Assembly: GCA_945890645.1 (NCBI GenBank)
Contig: CAMDCV010000015.1
Location: 1-64,000, forward strand
DNA length: 64,000 bases
Reading direction: 5' to 3'
Source of the DNA: Akkermansia muciniphila
GTDB lineage: Bacteria; Verrucomicrobiota; Verrucomicrobiia; Verrucomicrobiales; Akkermansiaceae
The position numbers and the translations under genes were made by a program. Under the pieces are notes generated by a model. It was not told the origin of the DNA. It saw only the letters and a program-made list of their open reading frames with translations, and did no database searches. Shown piece by piece: positions 46,077 to 54,411 of this stretch. Within the stretch, counting starts at the first letter, position 1. Each line of letters opens with the position of its first letter.

Positions 46077-47993
46077 ATGAATCAGGGAGAATCCATCATC
46101 ATCAGCGCGGAGGCGCTCAAGAGTCTGCGCGAGATGCGTTACAATCCATCGCGGAACATCACTGCATCCCGACTCGGCACGATTTTGGATGCTTACGAGT
46201 ATGGTGAAATCCGTGAGGGGGCGATGCTGTTTGAGCAAATCGCCGAGCGTGACGACACGCTGAAATCGGTGAAGCCAAAGCGCGAAAAATCCGTGAGTGG
46301 TTTGGTGCCGGTCTATGAGGTGTCACGCAATGGTGGTGCGCTCGGTGAAGAGCAAGCGGATGTGCTGCAAAATTTCTGGGGTAGCGTGCGTGCGACGAAT
46401 GCCTATGACCGCAATGTGAGCGGCGGCCTGCGCCTGTTGATTCAGCAGATCATGCTCGCTGTGAGCTATCGCTATGCATGCCATCACATAGTGTGGAGTC
46501 CGCGTGCGACGGGTCTGACGGCAACCTTTGAATATGTGCCGTTGTGGATGTTTGAAAACAAAACGGGCCGCCTGCGCTTCCTGAAAAATCCGTATGATGT
46601 GAATGGCCAGGACATGGAGCCGGGCGAATGGATGGTCACCGCCGGTGAAGGCCTGATGATCGCGTGCAGTATCGGATGGTTAGCCAAGAGAGAGACATAC
46701 AATGATTGGCTGATTTTCAGCTCGCGATTTTCCACGCCGGGTGTGCTCGGACGCACGACGCATGCTAAGGGCACGCCAGAGGGCGAGGCAATGAAACAAG
46801 CGGTGCAGATGTTTGGCCGTGATCTGAAGGCCGTGGTCTATGGTGACAATGGCACGATTAAGGATCCGATCCAGCTCGTGCAGGCCGATGGCAGTCCGAA
46901 TGGCCAACCGATGCCCGCGCTGATCGAGCGTGTGGATCGCAAATTCGCGGCACTGTATCGTGGTGCGGATCTCGGTACCATGAGTGCCGGGAGTGGCGAG
47001 GGCAGTGGTGCCAGTCTGCAAGGTGACGAGGCGTTGATTTTGTTAGATGACGATCGCGCCCTGGTAGAAGAGAAGATCGCGGAGATCAGCAAGATGGTGC
47101 TGGAATGGCACTATGGCGGGGATGTGGAAATTTTAGCATCGGTGAAGCTCAAGACGCGGGAGGAAATCAAAGTGGCTAGTGATCAGTCAGCAGTGAGCAG
47201 TGGGGGGAAGAAAAAAGACGCTCAGAAACAAGACGAGAGACTTGATGCAGAGAATGCAGTGGTGAAGAAAGACGATGATCTTGAATCGTTGAGTGAGCTT
47301 TTGCGCGATGGCTTTGCTGATGTGGCTGCTGTGCTCGAGGAAGCGCTCAAGGCGACCGGCGACGAACGCACTCGTCTGCTGCAGGAGGCAGCGGCGATGC
47401 TCCCGGATCAGATCGTGGACGATGCGCTCGATGCGGAAGTGACGCGGTTGCTTACGGCGGCATTTCTTGGTGAGGATCAGGAGAGCGAGGAGGTCGAGAA
47501 TGGTGATTTCAAAGGCCATCCGTTTCGGGGTAATCAATGGAGCAAGCGTCCGAAAGGAACGGGTAAGCCTAAGAAGGCTAAACGGTTGAGTAAAATTTCC
47601 GAAGTATTAAACGCGGCCTTTGATGATCCAGACAATCGCGATTTTACAGATTACCAACAACTGGGAGTTAAGGAAATTGCAGCGATCGAAGCACGAGCTG
47701 GGCGAGTACCAGCGGAAGTTGGATCCTTGGAAAATGTTCATCGCACATTAGAAGCGGAAAAGGCGATGAAGATTTTAGAGAAACACTCGAATGATCGTTA
47801 TCCGGTCACGGAGCAAGATTTCGAAGCGCTCCCGATCTATCTCGCCGCGCCTGATAAGCAGGAGTGGCAAATCAAGTCGGGCAAGACGCCACGTTTGGTT
47901 AGCACCATCAGACGTGGTCGTGACTTGCTGATCATTGAAGAAGTTCAAACAGGAAACCAGCGGCTCACTGTCTTGAGCATGTATCGCCCATGA
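46077..47993 (+). CDS. Portal protein (Mu gp29/DUF935-like) with C-terminal nuclease-toxin-like tail
   Basis: 638 residues from the ATG at 46077. Residues ~1-380 are the portal (MLFEQIAERDDTLKSVKPKR ... VPLWMFENKTGRL ... GNEALILLDDD-type end region), forming the DNA entry ring. Then come a 7-nt repeat-encoded linker, an acidic helical part, the motif GDFKGHPFRGNQW (about residue 482-494) and a ~130-residue terminal domain closing PIYLAAPDKQEWQ ... LLIIEEVQ ... LTVLSMYRP. That end resembles phage-borne Barnase/EndoU/colicin/RelE-like nuclease domains (PBECR type) usually fused to head proteins; this assignment is from pattern memory. Confidence 0.82.
   Translation: MNQGESIIISAEALKSLREMRYNPSRNITASRLGTILDAYEYGEIREGAMLFEQIAERDDTLKSVKPKREKSVSGLVPVYEVSRNGGALGEEQADVLQNFWGSVRATNAYDRNVSGGLRLLIQQIMLAVSYRYACHHIVWSPRATGLTATFEYVPLWMFENKTGRLRFLKNPYDVNGQDMEPGEWMVTAGEGLMIACSIGWLAKRETYNDWLIFSSRFSTPGVLGRTTHAKGTPEGEAMKQAVQMFGRDLKAVVYGDNGTIKDPIQLVQADGSPNGQPMPALIERVDRKFAALYRGADLGTMSAGSGEGSGASLQGDEALILLDDDRALVEEKIAEISKMVLEWHYGGDVEILASVKLKTREEIKVASDQSAVSSGGKKKDAQKQDERLDAENAVVKKDDDLESLSELLRDGFADVAAVLEEALKATGDERTRLLQEAAAMLPDQIVDDALDAEVTRLLTAAFLGEDQESEEVENGDFKGHPFRGNQWSKRPKGTGKPKKAKRLSKISEVLNAAFDDPDNRDFTDYQQLGVKEIAAIEARAGRVPAEVGSLENVHRTLEAEKAMKILEKHSNDRYPVTEQDFEALPIYLAAPDKQEWQIKSGKTPRLVSTIRRGRDLLIIEEVQTGNQRLTVLSMYRP
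47171..47205. repeat. Five-unit 7-nt repeat inside the portal coding sequence
   Basis: AGTGGCT AGTGATC AGTCAGC AGTGAGC AGTGGGG, 35 bp, translated as a linker (VASDQSAVSSG) between the portal core and its extension. Same family as the intergenic arrays. Confidence 0.75.
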
Positions 47994-48136
47994 AAATAAG
48001 AAACCGGAGATTCACCCGAGGTCTGCCTTAGCTCTTTCAAGCTAGCTGCCTCTTTACGGATTCCACTACTGGAGCCCGAAGTAAATCGTCCGGCGAGAAA
48101 AAGATAACACTCAAACACACCAACTCAAGAAAAATT

Positions 48137-49435
48137 ATGAAACTGAAATCGACAAACTACATCGGGCGTTGGCTGTTGCCGATCGCACCACTGATCATCA
48201 CGTATTCCCTGCCCCGCGAAGAGTGCCATAATGCCACTGCCGAACGCATCGAAGAATGTCACAATGTGGATGAAGCGAACGCGCTCGAGGAAGAGGATGG
48301 CTGGTTCAAGGTTTCTCCGTATGGAGCGTTTCCAGGCAAAGAGCCGGGACGCATTCAAAAGTTCGGCAAAGCTGAGGCACAGTTGATGGAAGTGCATTTC
48401 AATTCGCTTGCTGGCAAGCTTGGCCGGGTATTTCGCGGTGCACCGATTTTTATCGGTCATCCGGATGTGGATCGCACGCTATGGCCTGACGAACGTCGCC
48501 TGGGCAAGGTGGCAGAAATTCAAGCCCGCGCGGATGGCCTATGGGCACGCCCGGAATGGAATGCGCTGGGCCGCGAGAACATCGAGAACGGTTACTGGAT
48601 CTATCCCTCGCCACGATGGGATGCGCCGAAGGGCAAACAGGAATTCCGCCCAGACCGATTGCTCTCCATCGGCCTTACCAATATGCCGCGCATTAAAGAG
48701 AGTGATCCCATCGCGAATGCGTCTTTTGCTCAAGCGATCGACGAGATGAGAAAAGGTGTGGATCAGAACCAAGATGCGGCTGCTGCGGCGGGTGTGAGCG
48801 ACTCTGAAAATGTCGTGCATAATAAAAATCCCGAGACGGAAACCTCTCAACAAACAAACATTATGGATCGCAAATTAATGATCGAAAAGCTGGGTCTGCC
48901 GCCGGAGGCGACGGACGAGGAAATTTGGGCAAAGCTTGATGCTATGCTGAAAGAAAATGCCGACATGGCCGCTACCGAAAAAGCCAAGCTCGATGCGGAA
49001 GCGGAAAATCAGGGCTCAGGGGGCACGGGTCCGGAGTCAGGTAAAGAAAAAGTGGCAGCTGCGGAAGATGACGAGCTTGCGAAAGCCCGCATGGAGACCG
49101 CGAATGCACGCGTCGATCTTGCGATCGCAGAGGGGCGCATTGGCCTTTCTGAACGTGATGCATGGCTCGGTCGCCTCACTGGTGAAAACCGCGAGACGGA
49201 ATTCAATTCTCTGACTGCTCTCAAGCCTAAGCTCAACACCGGCGCGCTGGATCTGAAAAAGGCCCGCACGGAGATCGGCGATGAAGCGCAACGCCGCGAG
49301 ACGATTGCCAATGCCGTGGCAGTGGAGCAGGCGAAGGGTAAGACCTACAGAGATGCTTACCTGGCCGTTCAAAACAACCCTGAATTTAAGGCCGTGTTCG
49401 AAGCCATGAAAGAGCCGGACAGAGAAGAAAGCTGA
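48137..49435 (+). CDS. Head maturation protease with scaffold region (Mu I/Z-like) and REECHNA leader
   Basis: 432 residues. Residues 1-50 are an unusual extension: MKLK start, hydrophobic stretch (~9-25), then REECHNA (27-33) and a second copy IEECHNV (38-44). The Mu gp32-like protease follows (DGWFKVSPYGAFPG ... APIFIGHPDVDR ... RLLSIGLTNMPRI, ~54-200). The C-terminal half (from ~240) is a charged scaffold with MDRKLMIEKLGLPPEATDEE and a long helix. An internal ATG at 48863 could yield a free scaffold, as Z from I in Mu. It cuts scaffold and capsid during prohead maturation. Confidence 0.85.
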   Translation: MKLKSTNYIGRWLLPIAPLIITYSLPREECHNATAERIEECHNVDEANALEEEDGWFKVSPYGAFPGKEPGRIQKFGKAEAQLMEVHFNSLAGKLGRVFRGAPIFIGHPDVDRTLWPDERRLGKVAEIQARADGLWARPEWNALGRENIENGYWIYPSPRWDAPKGKQEFRPDRLLSIGLTNMPRIKESDPIANASFAQAIDEMRKGVDQNQDAAAAAGVSDSENVVHNKNPETETSQQTNIMDRKLMIEKLGLPPEATDEEIWAKLDAMLKENADMAATEKAKLDAEAENQGSGGTGPESGKEKVAAAEDDELAKARMETANARVDLAIAEGRIGLSERDAWLGRLTGENRETEFNSLTALKPKLNTGALDLKKARTEIGDEAQRRETIANAVAVEQAKGKTYRDAYLAVQNNPEFKAVFEAMKEPDREES

Positions 49436-49463
49436 AATGCGGAAAATCTGAAACACTGAAATT
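49432..49463. repeat. Four-unit 8-nt tandem repeat (CTGAAANN)
   Basis: CTGAAATG CGGAAAAT CTGAAACA CTGAAATT. The protease gene's TGA stop (49433-49435) lies in the first unit. Confidence 0.75.
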
Positions 49464-49492
49464 TGAAAGCAGAACTAAGAAAATTTTGACTT

Positions 49493-49702
49493 ATGAAAAA
49501 TGATACAGACACCGGCATTGCCGAGACCATGAAGACAGCCGCCACGGAAGTGGAAGCGCTGAAAAACCAGACATCGGCACCGAAGGGTGTGACGGAAGAA
49601 GAAATCGCGAAGAAGGTCGCTCTTGGCCTGACCCGCGCACAAGCAGTGGAAGTCCTCGAGCGTGATGCTGAGGAAACCAAGCCCAAGGGGAAAAACAAAT
49701 AA
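49493..49702 (+). CDS. Small head-region protein (69 aa)
   Basis: Helical and charged (KTAATEVEALKNQTSAPKG ... TEEEIAKKVALGLTRAQAVEVL) with a Lys-rich tail. It lies between protease/scaffold and decoration protein genes and lacks the REECHNA leader. Function unknown. Confidence 0.6.
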   Translation: MKNDTDTGIAETMKTAATEVEALKNQTSAPKGVTEEEIAKKVALGLTRAQAVEVLERDAEETKPKGKNK

Positions 49703-49743
49703 GTCCCTCACCTCTTAATCTCAATCAACATTAAATCAACAAC

Positions 49744-50232
49744 ATGAAAAAGCATAATATCATTGCAACCATCGTCGTGCTGCTACTCGCAGCGTATCAT
49801 TCGTTTCTTCAAGTCTTCGACCGTGAGGAATGTCACAATGCCCTGGCGAATTCTCCGCATCCAAACGGGGACATTACCCTGGCATCTGAATTCACGCCTA
49901 CCTTGACTCACCTGATGGTGAAAAAGGGTGCGGCTGCAGGCGGCTTCGCTCTGTGTGCGGCGACCGATAAACCACTCGGCCCTTGCACGGACACACCAAC
50001 GTCCGGAGAGAAAGCGAACGTGCGCCATCTGGGTGCCGCAACCGGCACTTGTGTCGGTCGTGGATCCAAAGCGATCGCCGCTCAAGTGGAAGTCTATACG
50101 ACGGCCGCTGGCAAGCTCACCGACACAGCCGTTAATAACTCCTACCTTGTGGGAACGAGTGTCACGGCCTGTACCGGCGACGGCGCGGAGTTCGAGTTCG
50201 TGCCCTGCTATCCCGTGAAGCAAACCGTCTAA
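49744..50232 (+). CDS. Head decoration-like protein with REECHNA leader
   Basis: 162 residues. The leader is MKKHN, a strong hydrophobic helix (~7-25) and REECHNAL at 27-34, the same residue positions as in the protease. The rest (SEFTPTLTHLMVKKG ... AAQVEVYTTAAGKLTDTAVNN ... CTGDGAEFEFVPC) is beta-rich and resembles small DUF2190/head-stabilising proteins of siphophages. No alternative start codon lies between the leader and the domain. Confidence 0.72.
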   Translation: MKKHNIIATIVVLLLAAYHSFLQVFDREECHNALANSPHPNGDITLASEFTPTLTHLMVKKGAAAGGFALCAATDKPLGPCTDTPTSGEKANVRHLGAATGTCVGRGSKAIAAQVEVYTTAAGKLTDTAVNNSYLVGTSVTACTGDGAEFEFVPCYPVKQTV

Positions 50233-50273
50233 TTCAACCTCTAGCACCTCTAACGTTTCTCAATCAATTCAGT

Positions 50274-51380
50274 ATGAAAATCAAATCATTACTCCACATC
50301 GTGGCCACTCTTGCGAGTGTCGCCTTCACTCAACGCGAAGAGTGTCACAACGCCCTCTCACGTTCCAAACAGATCGACGCGGAAAAGCATCGCGAAAGCG
50401 TGGCAAACGCGCTCGAACGCATCGAGTCTCGCCGTTGGGATAATCCCTACACTGGTGCCGCCGTGCACGACCGGATCGAGGAGGCGAATGCTTCCCTTTT
50501 CGACAATGCGAACTACTCGGAAGGTCTGACGAACTTCGCGCTTGGTATTCCGAACGACGGTGAAGCCCTGCGTGCTGCTCGCGATGCGATCGCACCCTTG
50601 GTTCCCGTTGGCCGTCGCTTTGAATATGCCTCGCATACCAAAGCCGAGCTGCTCGAAACTGATGCCGACGATGAACGTTCCGTGGGCTCTGACTTCAAAG
50701 AGTTGAAGTTCACGCAAACCATGGTGCAGGACAAGCTCGCGAATCGCGGCTTGACCATCACGGTGGATGAAGATGAAGTTGGCTCGATTCCGAACTGGGA
50801 TCAGGTCTATACGCAACGCCTGGTCGATCGAATGGACCGCAATGGCCTAGTGCGTGACATCGCGCTACTCGATGCCGCTGCTACCAACACCGCACGGACT
50901 TGGGATACGACGGCTGGCAAAGATCCGGATGCCGATCTCAAAGCCGATCTGCTTCTCAGCGGTGACGGCGGTGGCCTGCAAGCCAATCGCATTGTCTTCG
51001 GTGAATCCGCCTGGACCAAACGTTTCCTCAGTCACCGTGCGCAGACGGGTGCCGGTGGTTTCGCCAGTGCTGGCCTCACGGAAGATCAACTCGCTGCTCT
51101 CCTTACCGTTGACATGGTGGCAGTCATCAAGAGCCGCGCTACCAGTGGCAGCACGTTTCCGCAGATCGCCGGTTCGAAGGTGTATTCGTTCTTTGCCCTC
51201 CCTGGTCTCATGGCCGAGGATGCAAGCAACATCAAACGCTTCTACGGTAACGTAGAAGGCAGCCGCTACCGCGTGTATAAATACCGCGTGGGTGCAAAGC
51301 TCTGGAAGATCACCGTGGAATGCTACGAGCGCACTCGTATCACTTCGCTGGCTGGCATTCGCAAATCGACCATCAGCTGA
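50274..51380 (+). CDS. Major capsid protein with REECHNA leader
   Basis: 368 residues. The leader is MKIKSLLHIVATLASVAFTQ followed by REECHNAL (21-28). The body shows HK97-fold capsid features of the Mu/siphophage type: RFEYASHTKAELLETDADDER, IALLDAAATNTARTW, RIVFGESAWTKRF and a C-terminal KITVECYERTRITSLAG. It follows protease and decoration genes, as in Mu-like head modules. A membrane-targeting leader on a capsid protein is unexpected; the phage protease probably removes it, which is inference. Confidence 0.82.
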   Translation: MKIKSLLHIVATLASVAFTQREECHNALSRSKQIDAEKHRESVANALERIESRRWDNPYTGAAVHDRIEEANASLFDNANYSEGLTNFALGIPNDGEALRAARDAIAPLVPVGRRFEYASHTKAELLETDADDERSVGSDFKELKFTQTMVQDKLANRGLTITVDEDEVGSIPNWDQVYTQRLVDRMDRNGLVRDIALLDAAATNTARTWDTTAGKDPDADLKADLLLSGDGGGLQANRIVFGESAWTKRFLSHRAQTGAGGFASAGLTEDQLAALLTVDMVAVIKSRATSGSTFPQIAGSKVYSFFALPGLMAEDASNIKRFYGNVEGSRYRVYKYRVGAKLWKITVECYERTRITSLAGIRKSTIS

Positions 51381-51402
51381 ACCTGATCAGGACTTCAGTC
51401 CG

Positions 51403-51435
51403 AGCCGTGGCAGAATGCACAAGCCTGCCACGGCT
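51403..51435 (+). terminator. Perfect stem-loop after the capsid gene
   Basis: AGCCGTGGCAG and CTGCCACGGCT form an 11-bp perfect stem with an 11-nt loop. There is no T-run, so it may partly attenuate transcription or stabilise the abundant capsid mRNA. Confidence 0.6.
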
Positions 51436-51466
51436 TCACTGAGAGCCTAATCATTCTCAAACTTTT

Positions 51467-51910
51467 ATGGCCTGGATCACGCTAACACAAGATAACCTTC
51501 TCAGCGCGCTGAATGCTTCTGAGGCGGCAGCCTATAATGCGGCTGTCACCGGAGCCATTGACCCGGCTGATGAGATCATTTTGACGGCGGTCCACGAGGC
51601 ACGAGGACACATCGAAGACGCACCAGGAAATGAACTCGCTGCCGGTGCTACCATCCCGGAACGGATCCAGCATCATGTGCTATCGATCATTCGCTTTCGT
51701 ATTCTCACACGCCTGGACATCGAGGTCAGCAAGGCCCGCACGAAGGAATATGACGATGCTCGGAGATTCCTCGAGCGCGTCAGCGAGGGCAAGGTCCGCG
51801 TGGAAAAACCAGAGGGCGCGAAGGATACGAGCGGTGGCACGTCTGACAACATCGATGTGGTGGATTATGGGCCGGATACGCTGGATCGGGAGGGGTTGAA
51901 TGCGCTTTGA
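51467..51910 (+). CDS. Head-tail connector, Mu gp36-like (DUF1320 type)
   Basis: 147 residues. WITLTQDNLLSALNASEAAAY, then EIILTAVHEARGHIEDA and a helical middle (RIQHHVLSIIRFRILTRL) match the DUF1320/gp36 pattern of Mu-like phages, thought to be a head completion protein. It follows the capsid gene as in Mu. Confidence 0.78.
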   Translation: MAWITLTQDNLLSALNASEAAAYNAAVTGAIDPADEIILTAVHEARGHIEDAPGNELAAGATIPERIQHHVLSIIRFRILTRLDIEVSKARTKEYDDARRFLERVSEGKVRVEKPEGAKDTSGGTSDNIDVVDYGPDTLDREGLNAL

Positions 51911-51918
51911 ATTTTTAA

Positions 51919-51937
51919 CGACGGATTGAACGGATAA
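51919..51937. repeat. 9-nt repeat, degenerate copy (ACGGATTG)
   Basis: GACGGATTG AACGGATA after TTTTTAA, in the spacer before 51965. Same family as 42323-42347. Confidence 0.55.
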
Positions 51938-51964
51938 AGGCAGGATTTTTTGAGTTTTTGTAAT

Positions 51965-52999
51965 ATGAACGAAGATGACATTTTTGACGCATTCAAGGCG
52001 GCACAGGCACGGGGGGAAATGCCCACGGATCTGAGCAGTGCGGAACTGCGTGAATTGTCAGCCGGTGTACGGGCCAACAGTGTCTTCACCTCACGCGGCA
52101 CGAATGCGATTTTTGTTTCTAAACTTAAGGAAGTGATCAATGCGGTCACTGCAGGCGAGATGGATGATGCTACGGCCCGTTGGACTCTGCTGGAAACTCT
52201 GCGCTCGCTAGGCTATACGCCGGAGGGTGGGTTTCCTGAGACTCCTGCAGGTGCGGTGCCACCGGCGGTGAAGGGATCGATTCAAGACCTCAGCTCACGC
52301 CGTCGTCTCGATCTGATCATTAACACGCAACGCGATCTGATGCGCGGTGCTGGCATGCAGATGAGTGGTATGGAGCCGCGCAAGCTGGCAGCGTTTCCTT
52401 GTTGGGAATTGGTCCGGGTTTACAATGTGCGCGTGCCGCGCGATTGGCAGGCACGGTGGAAAGAGGCCGGAGGATCCTTTGTGATCGATGGGAAATTTTA
52501 TGGTCCCTTTGATGAGACGCCCTGGGAGCTGGATGATGCTAAGGGCCGTGAATCTCTCAAGATCCGCATGATCGCGCCGAAGGGGGACATGATCTGGGGC
52601 GAGCTTGGCTCGAGCGAAAACTTTGATGATGCGCTCGATGTGGATTATCCGCCGTTTGCTTTCAACTCCGGCATGGGCTGGCAGGATGTTACGGCCGCCG
52701 AGGCTGATCGCTTAGGTGTGCTCACCAGCGATGGCCAACCATGGGAAAGTTTTCTCCGGAGCGTGGAGCGGCCGCGCGTGATGGCCGGTGCGCTGCCATT
52801 GCCTGCACCACAGATCTCGATGCGCAATGTGGATCCGGAAATTATTGACCGCTACCTGAAAGAAACAGATGCCGTGATGGTGGATGATACGGCGACGACG
52901 TCGTCCGGTGCGGAGGACTTGCGGGCACGCCTGGACGAGCGAGCAGCGGCACGTGAAGAGCGCCGTGCAGAGCGCATGAGGAGGGCGCTGGAGAAATGA
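51965..52999 (+). CDS. Head morphogenesis protein, Mu F/SPP1 gp7-like (tentative)
   Basis: 344 residues from the ATG at 51965. The N-terminal part is helical (ELSAGVRANSVFTSRGTNAIF); then RRRLDLIINTQRDLMRGAGM resembles the N-T...GR helix of Mu F-type minor head proteins, and a Trp/Pro-rich part (PCWELVRVYNVRVPRDWQ) follows. In Mu the F gene comes directly after the portal gene, so if this is its counterpart it has moved behind gp36. The C-terminus is an Arg/Glu coil. Coupled by ATGA to the next gene. Confidence 0.6.
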   Translation: MNEDDIFDAFKAAQARGEMPTDLSSAELRELSAGVRANSVFTSRGTNAIFVSKLKEVINAVTAGEMDDATARWTLLETLRSLGYTPEGGFPETPAGAVPPAVKGSIQDLSSRRRLDLIINTQRDLMRGAGMQMSGMEPRKLAAFPCWELVRVYNVRVPRDWQARWKEAGGSFVIDGKFYGPFDETPWELDDAKGRESLKIRMIAPKGDMIWGELGSSENFDDALDVDYPPFAFNSGMGWQDVTAAEADRLGVLTSDGQPWESFLRSVERPRVMAGALPLPAPQISMRNVDPEIIDRYLKETDAVMVDDTATTSSGAEDLRARLDERAAAREERRAERMRRALEK

Positions 53000-53586
53000 G
53001 CATCAACGTAGAAATCACCTATGACAGTGCCGACCAGCTGACCTACCTGACGGAAGCTCTGGAAGACAAAGCAGGCATGCACGATCGCATCGCGCGTGAG
53101 GCGTTGCTTTTTGTAAAAGAATTTGGATCCGCGAAATCGACTAGTGAACATCGCACGGCGACGAGCCTTGGTGCGCGGCCAACGGGGCATCTTGCAAAAG
53201 CGTATGCCGGGATCGAGGGCAAGAGTGATGCCAGCTCCGCACGCTTGCTCGTTCCCCGAGCATCACGACTCCGTGCCGCGTTCGGTGCCTACACGCTTAC
53301 GCCTCAGAATTCCGAGTATCTCACACTGCCGGTGCACCGTGAAGCGTATGGTCGCCGCGCCGGTGAGTTTCAGGATCTCATCGCGCTGCGTGTGGGCCCC
53401 CGCAAGAGTTTAATTTTAGCGCGTGAAATCGAGGGCGGCGGACTGGAGACAATGTATTTTTTAACCAAGTCGGTAAGCATTCCCGAGGATGCCACGCTGA
53501 TTCCTTTCGAAGAAATTTATGAAGGCGCTGGTGACTCGGTAGAAGCATTTTTAGATGACGCGATCGCAAGGGGGGCACAAGTATGA
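52996..53586 (+). CDS. Virion morphogenesis protein, Mu gpG-like (tentative)
   Basis: 196 residues. The block IAREALLFVKEFGSAKS followed by RPTGHLAKAYAGIEG and a beta-rich second half fit phage_tail_S/gpG-type head-tail joining proteins. Coupled by 4-bp overlaps on both sides. Confidence 0.62.
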   Translation: MSINVEITYDSADQLTYLTEALEDKAGMHDRIAREALLFVKEFGSAKSTSEHRTATSLGARPTGHLAKAYAGIEGKSDASSARLLVPRASRLRAAFGAYTLTPQNSEYLTLPVHREAYGRRAGEFQDLIALRVGPRKSLILAREIEGGGLETMYFLTKSVSIPEDATLIPFEEIYEGAGDSVEAFLDDAIARGAQV

Positions 53587-54347
53587 GCGATACCATTTTA
53601 CGAACACTGCAGGCGGATGCCATGGGGATTCTCAAGGCGGTGCCGGGTCTTGCCCTGGCACAAGTGCTCAGTGCGGATGAAGGACTCACGGAATCCGACG
53701 TGCAGCAGAAGCTGAGTCACCTGACGGGTGCTGAGAAAATCGGTCTCGCGGTGATCGTGATGCAGCCCGAGATCCCGCGTGCGGAAAAGAATCTCCCTGG
53801 TCCTGTGGTGCGGGTGGAGCTATCCATCCAGGTCATCGAGTCCGTGCTCATCAACCGTTCCGCGAATGGCACTCTCATTCCTGCGAACGTGGCATCCTTG
53901 CGTGTGCTCGCGGCACTGCACCAGCAGGTGATCGGCAATTCAATTCTCTATGCGGATCAGAAACCCTTAGAGCCATTGCCAGGGAAAAAGGGATTCGTGA
54001 CTTACCTTGTGACAGTCTACGCAGAGCAGCTCAGCGCGGCAACCGTAGAGCGAGTGCAGCCGCTGGCATTCGGCATTGATGAGGATTCCGATCTGGTCAT
54101 CACGACAGCCACGTCCGGAGCTGCGATCTACTACACGACGAACGGAAATTTCCCTGGACCTTCGAACGATGCCGCGACTCTGTACAGTGGCCCGGTCACG
54201 ATCGCGGATGGCGATTTCATTCGCGCGGCCGCTTTCCTCTCTCCGCTCAATCCGTCATCGATCTCTAACGTCACGATCCGCATAGACGGTGAAATCACGC
54301 TCAATGGTGAGCTGGTGACTATGAGCGGTGAAACGATCTTTTTATGA
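53583..54347 (+). CDS. Tail completion protein, gp37-like, with chitobiase-type beta domain
   Basis: 254 residues. Residues ~1-160 look like a gp37/minor tail terminator (RVELSIQVIESVLINRS ... KKGFVTYLVTVYAEQL). Residues ~165-235 form a CHB_HEX_C-like beta sandwich (TTATSGAAIYYTTNGNFPGP ... YSGPVTIADGDFIRAAAF), a common surface or sugar-binding module. Fusion of an Ig-like domain to a tail component suggests surface exposure. The stop falls in the 8-nt repeat. Confidence 0.68.
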   Translation: MSDTILRTLQADAMGILKAVPGLALAQVLSADEGLTESDVQQKLSHLTGAEKIGLAVIVMQPEIPRAEKNLPGPVVRVELSIQVIESVLINRSANGTLIPANVASLRVLAALHQQVIGNSILYADQKPLEPLPGKKGFVTYLVTVYAEQLSAATVERVQPLAFGIDEDSDLVITTATSGAAIYYTTNGNFPGPSNDAATLYSGPVTIADGDFIRAAAFLSPLNPSSISNVTIRIDGEITLNGELVTMSGETIFL

Positions 54348-54383
54348 AAAGCTGAAATACTGAAACGCTGAAAAACTGAAAAC
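54344..54383. repeat. Five-unit 8-nt tandem repeat (CTGAAANN)
   Basis: ATGAAAAG CTGAAATA CTGAAACG CTGAAAAA CTGAAAAC, 40 bp. The TGA stop of the preceding gene (54345-54347) is in the first unit. Confidence 0.8.
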
Positions 54384-54411
54384 TAGAACGAACCAATAAC
54401 AAAATACGACC

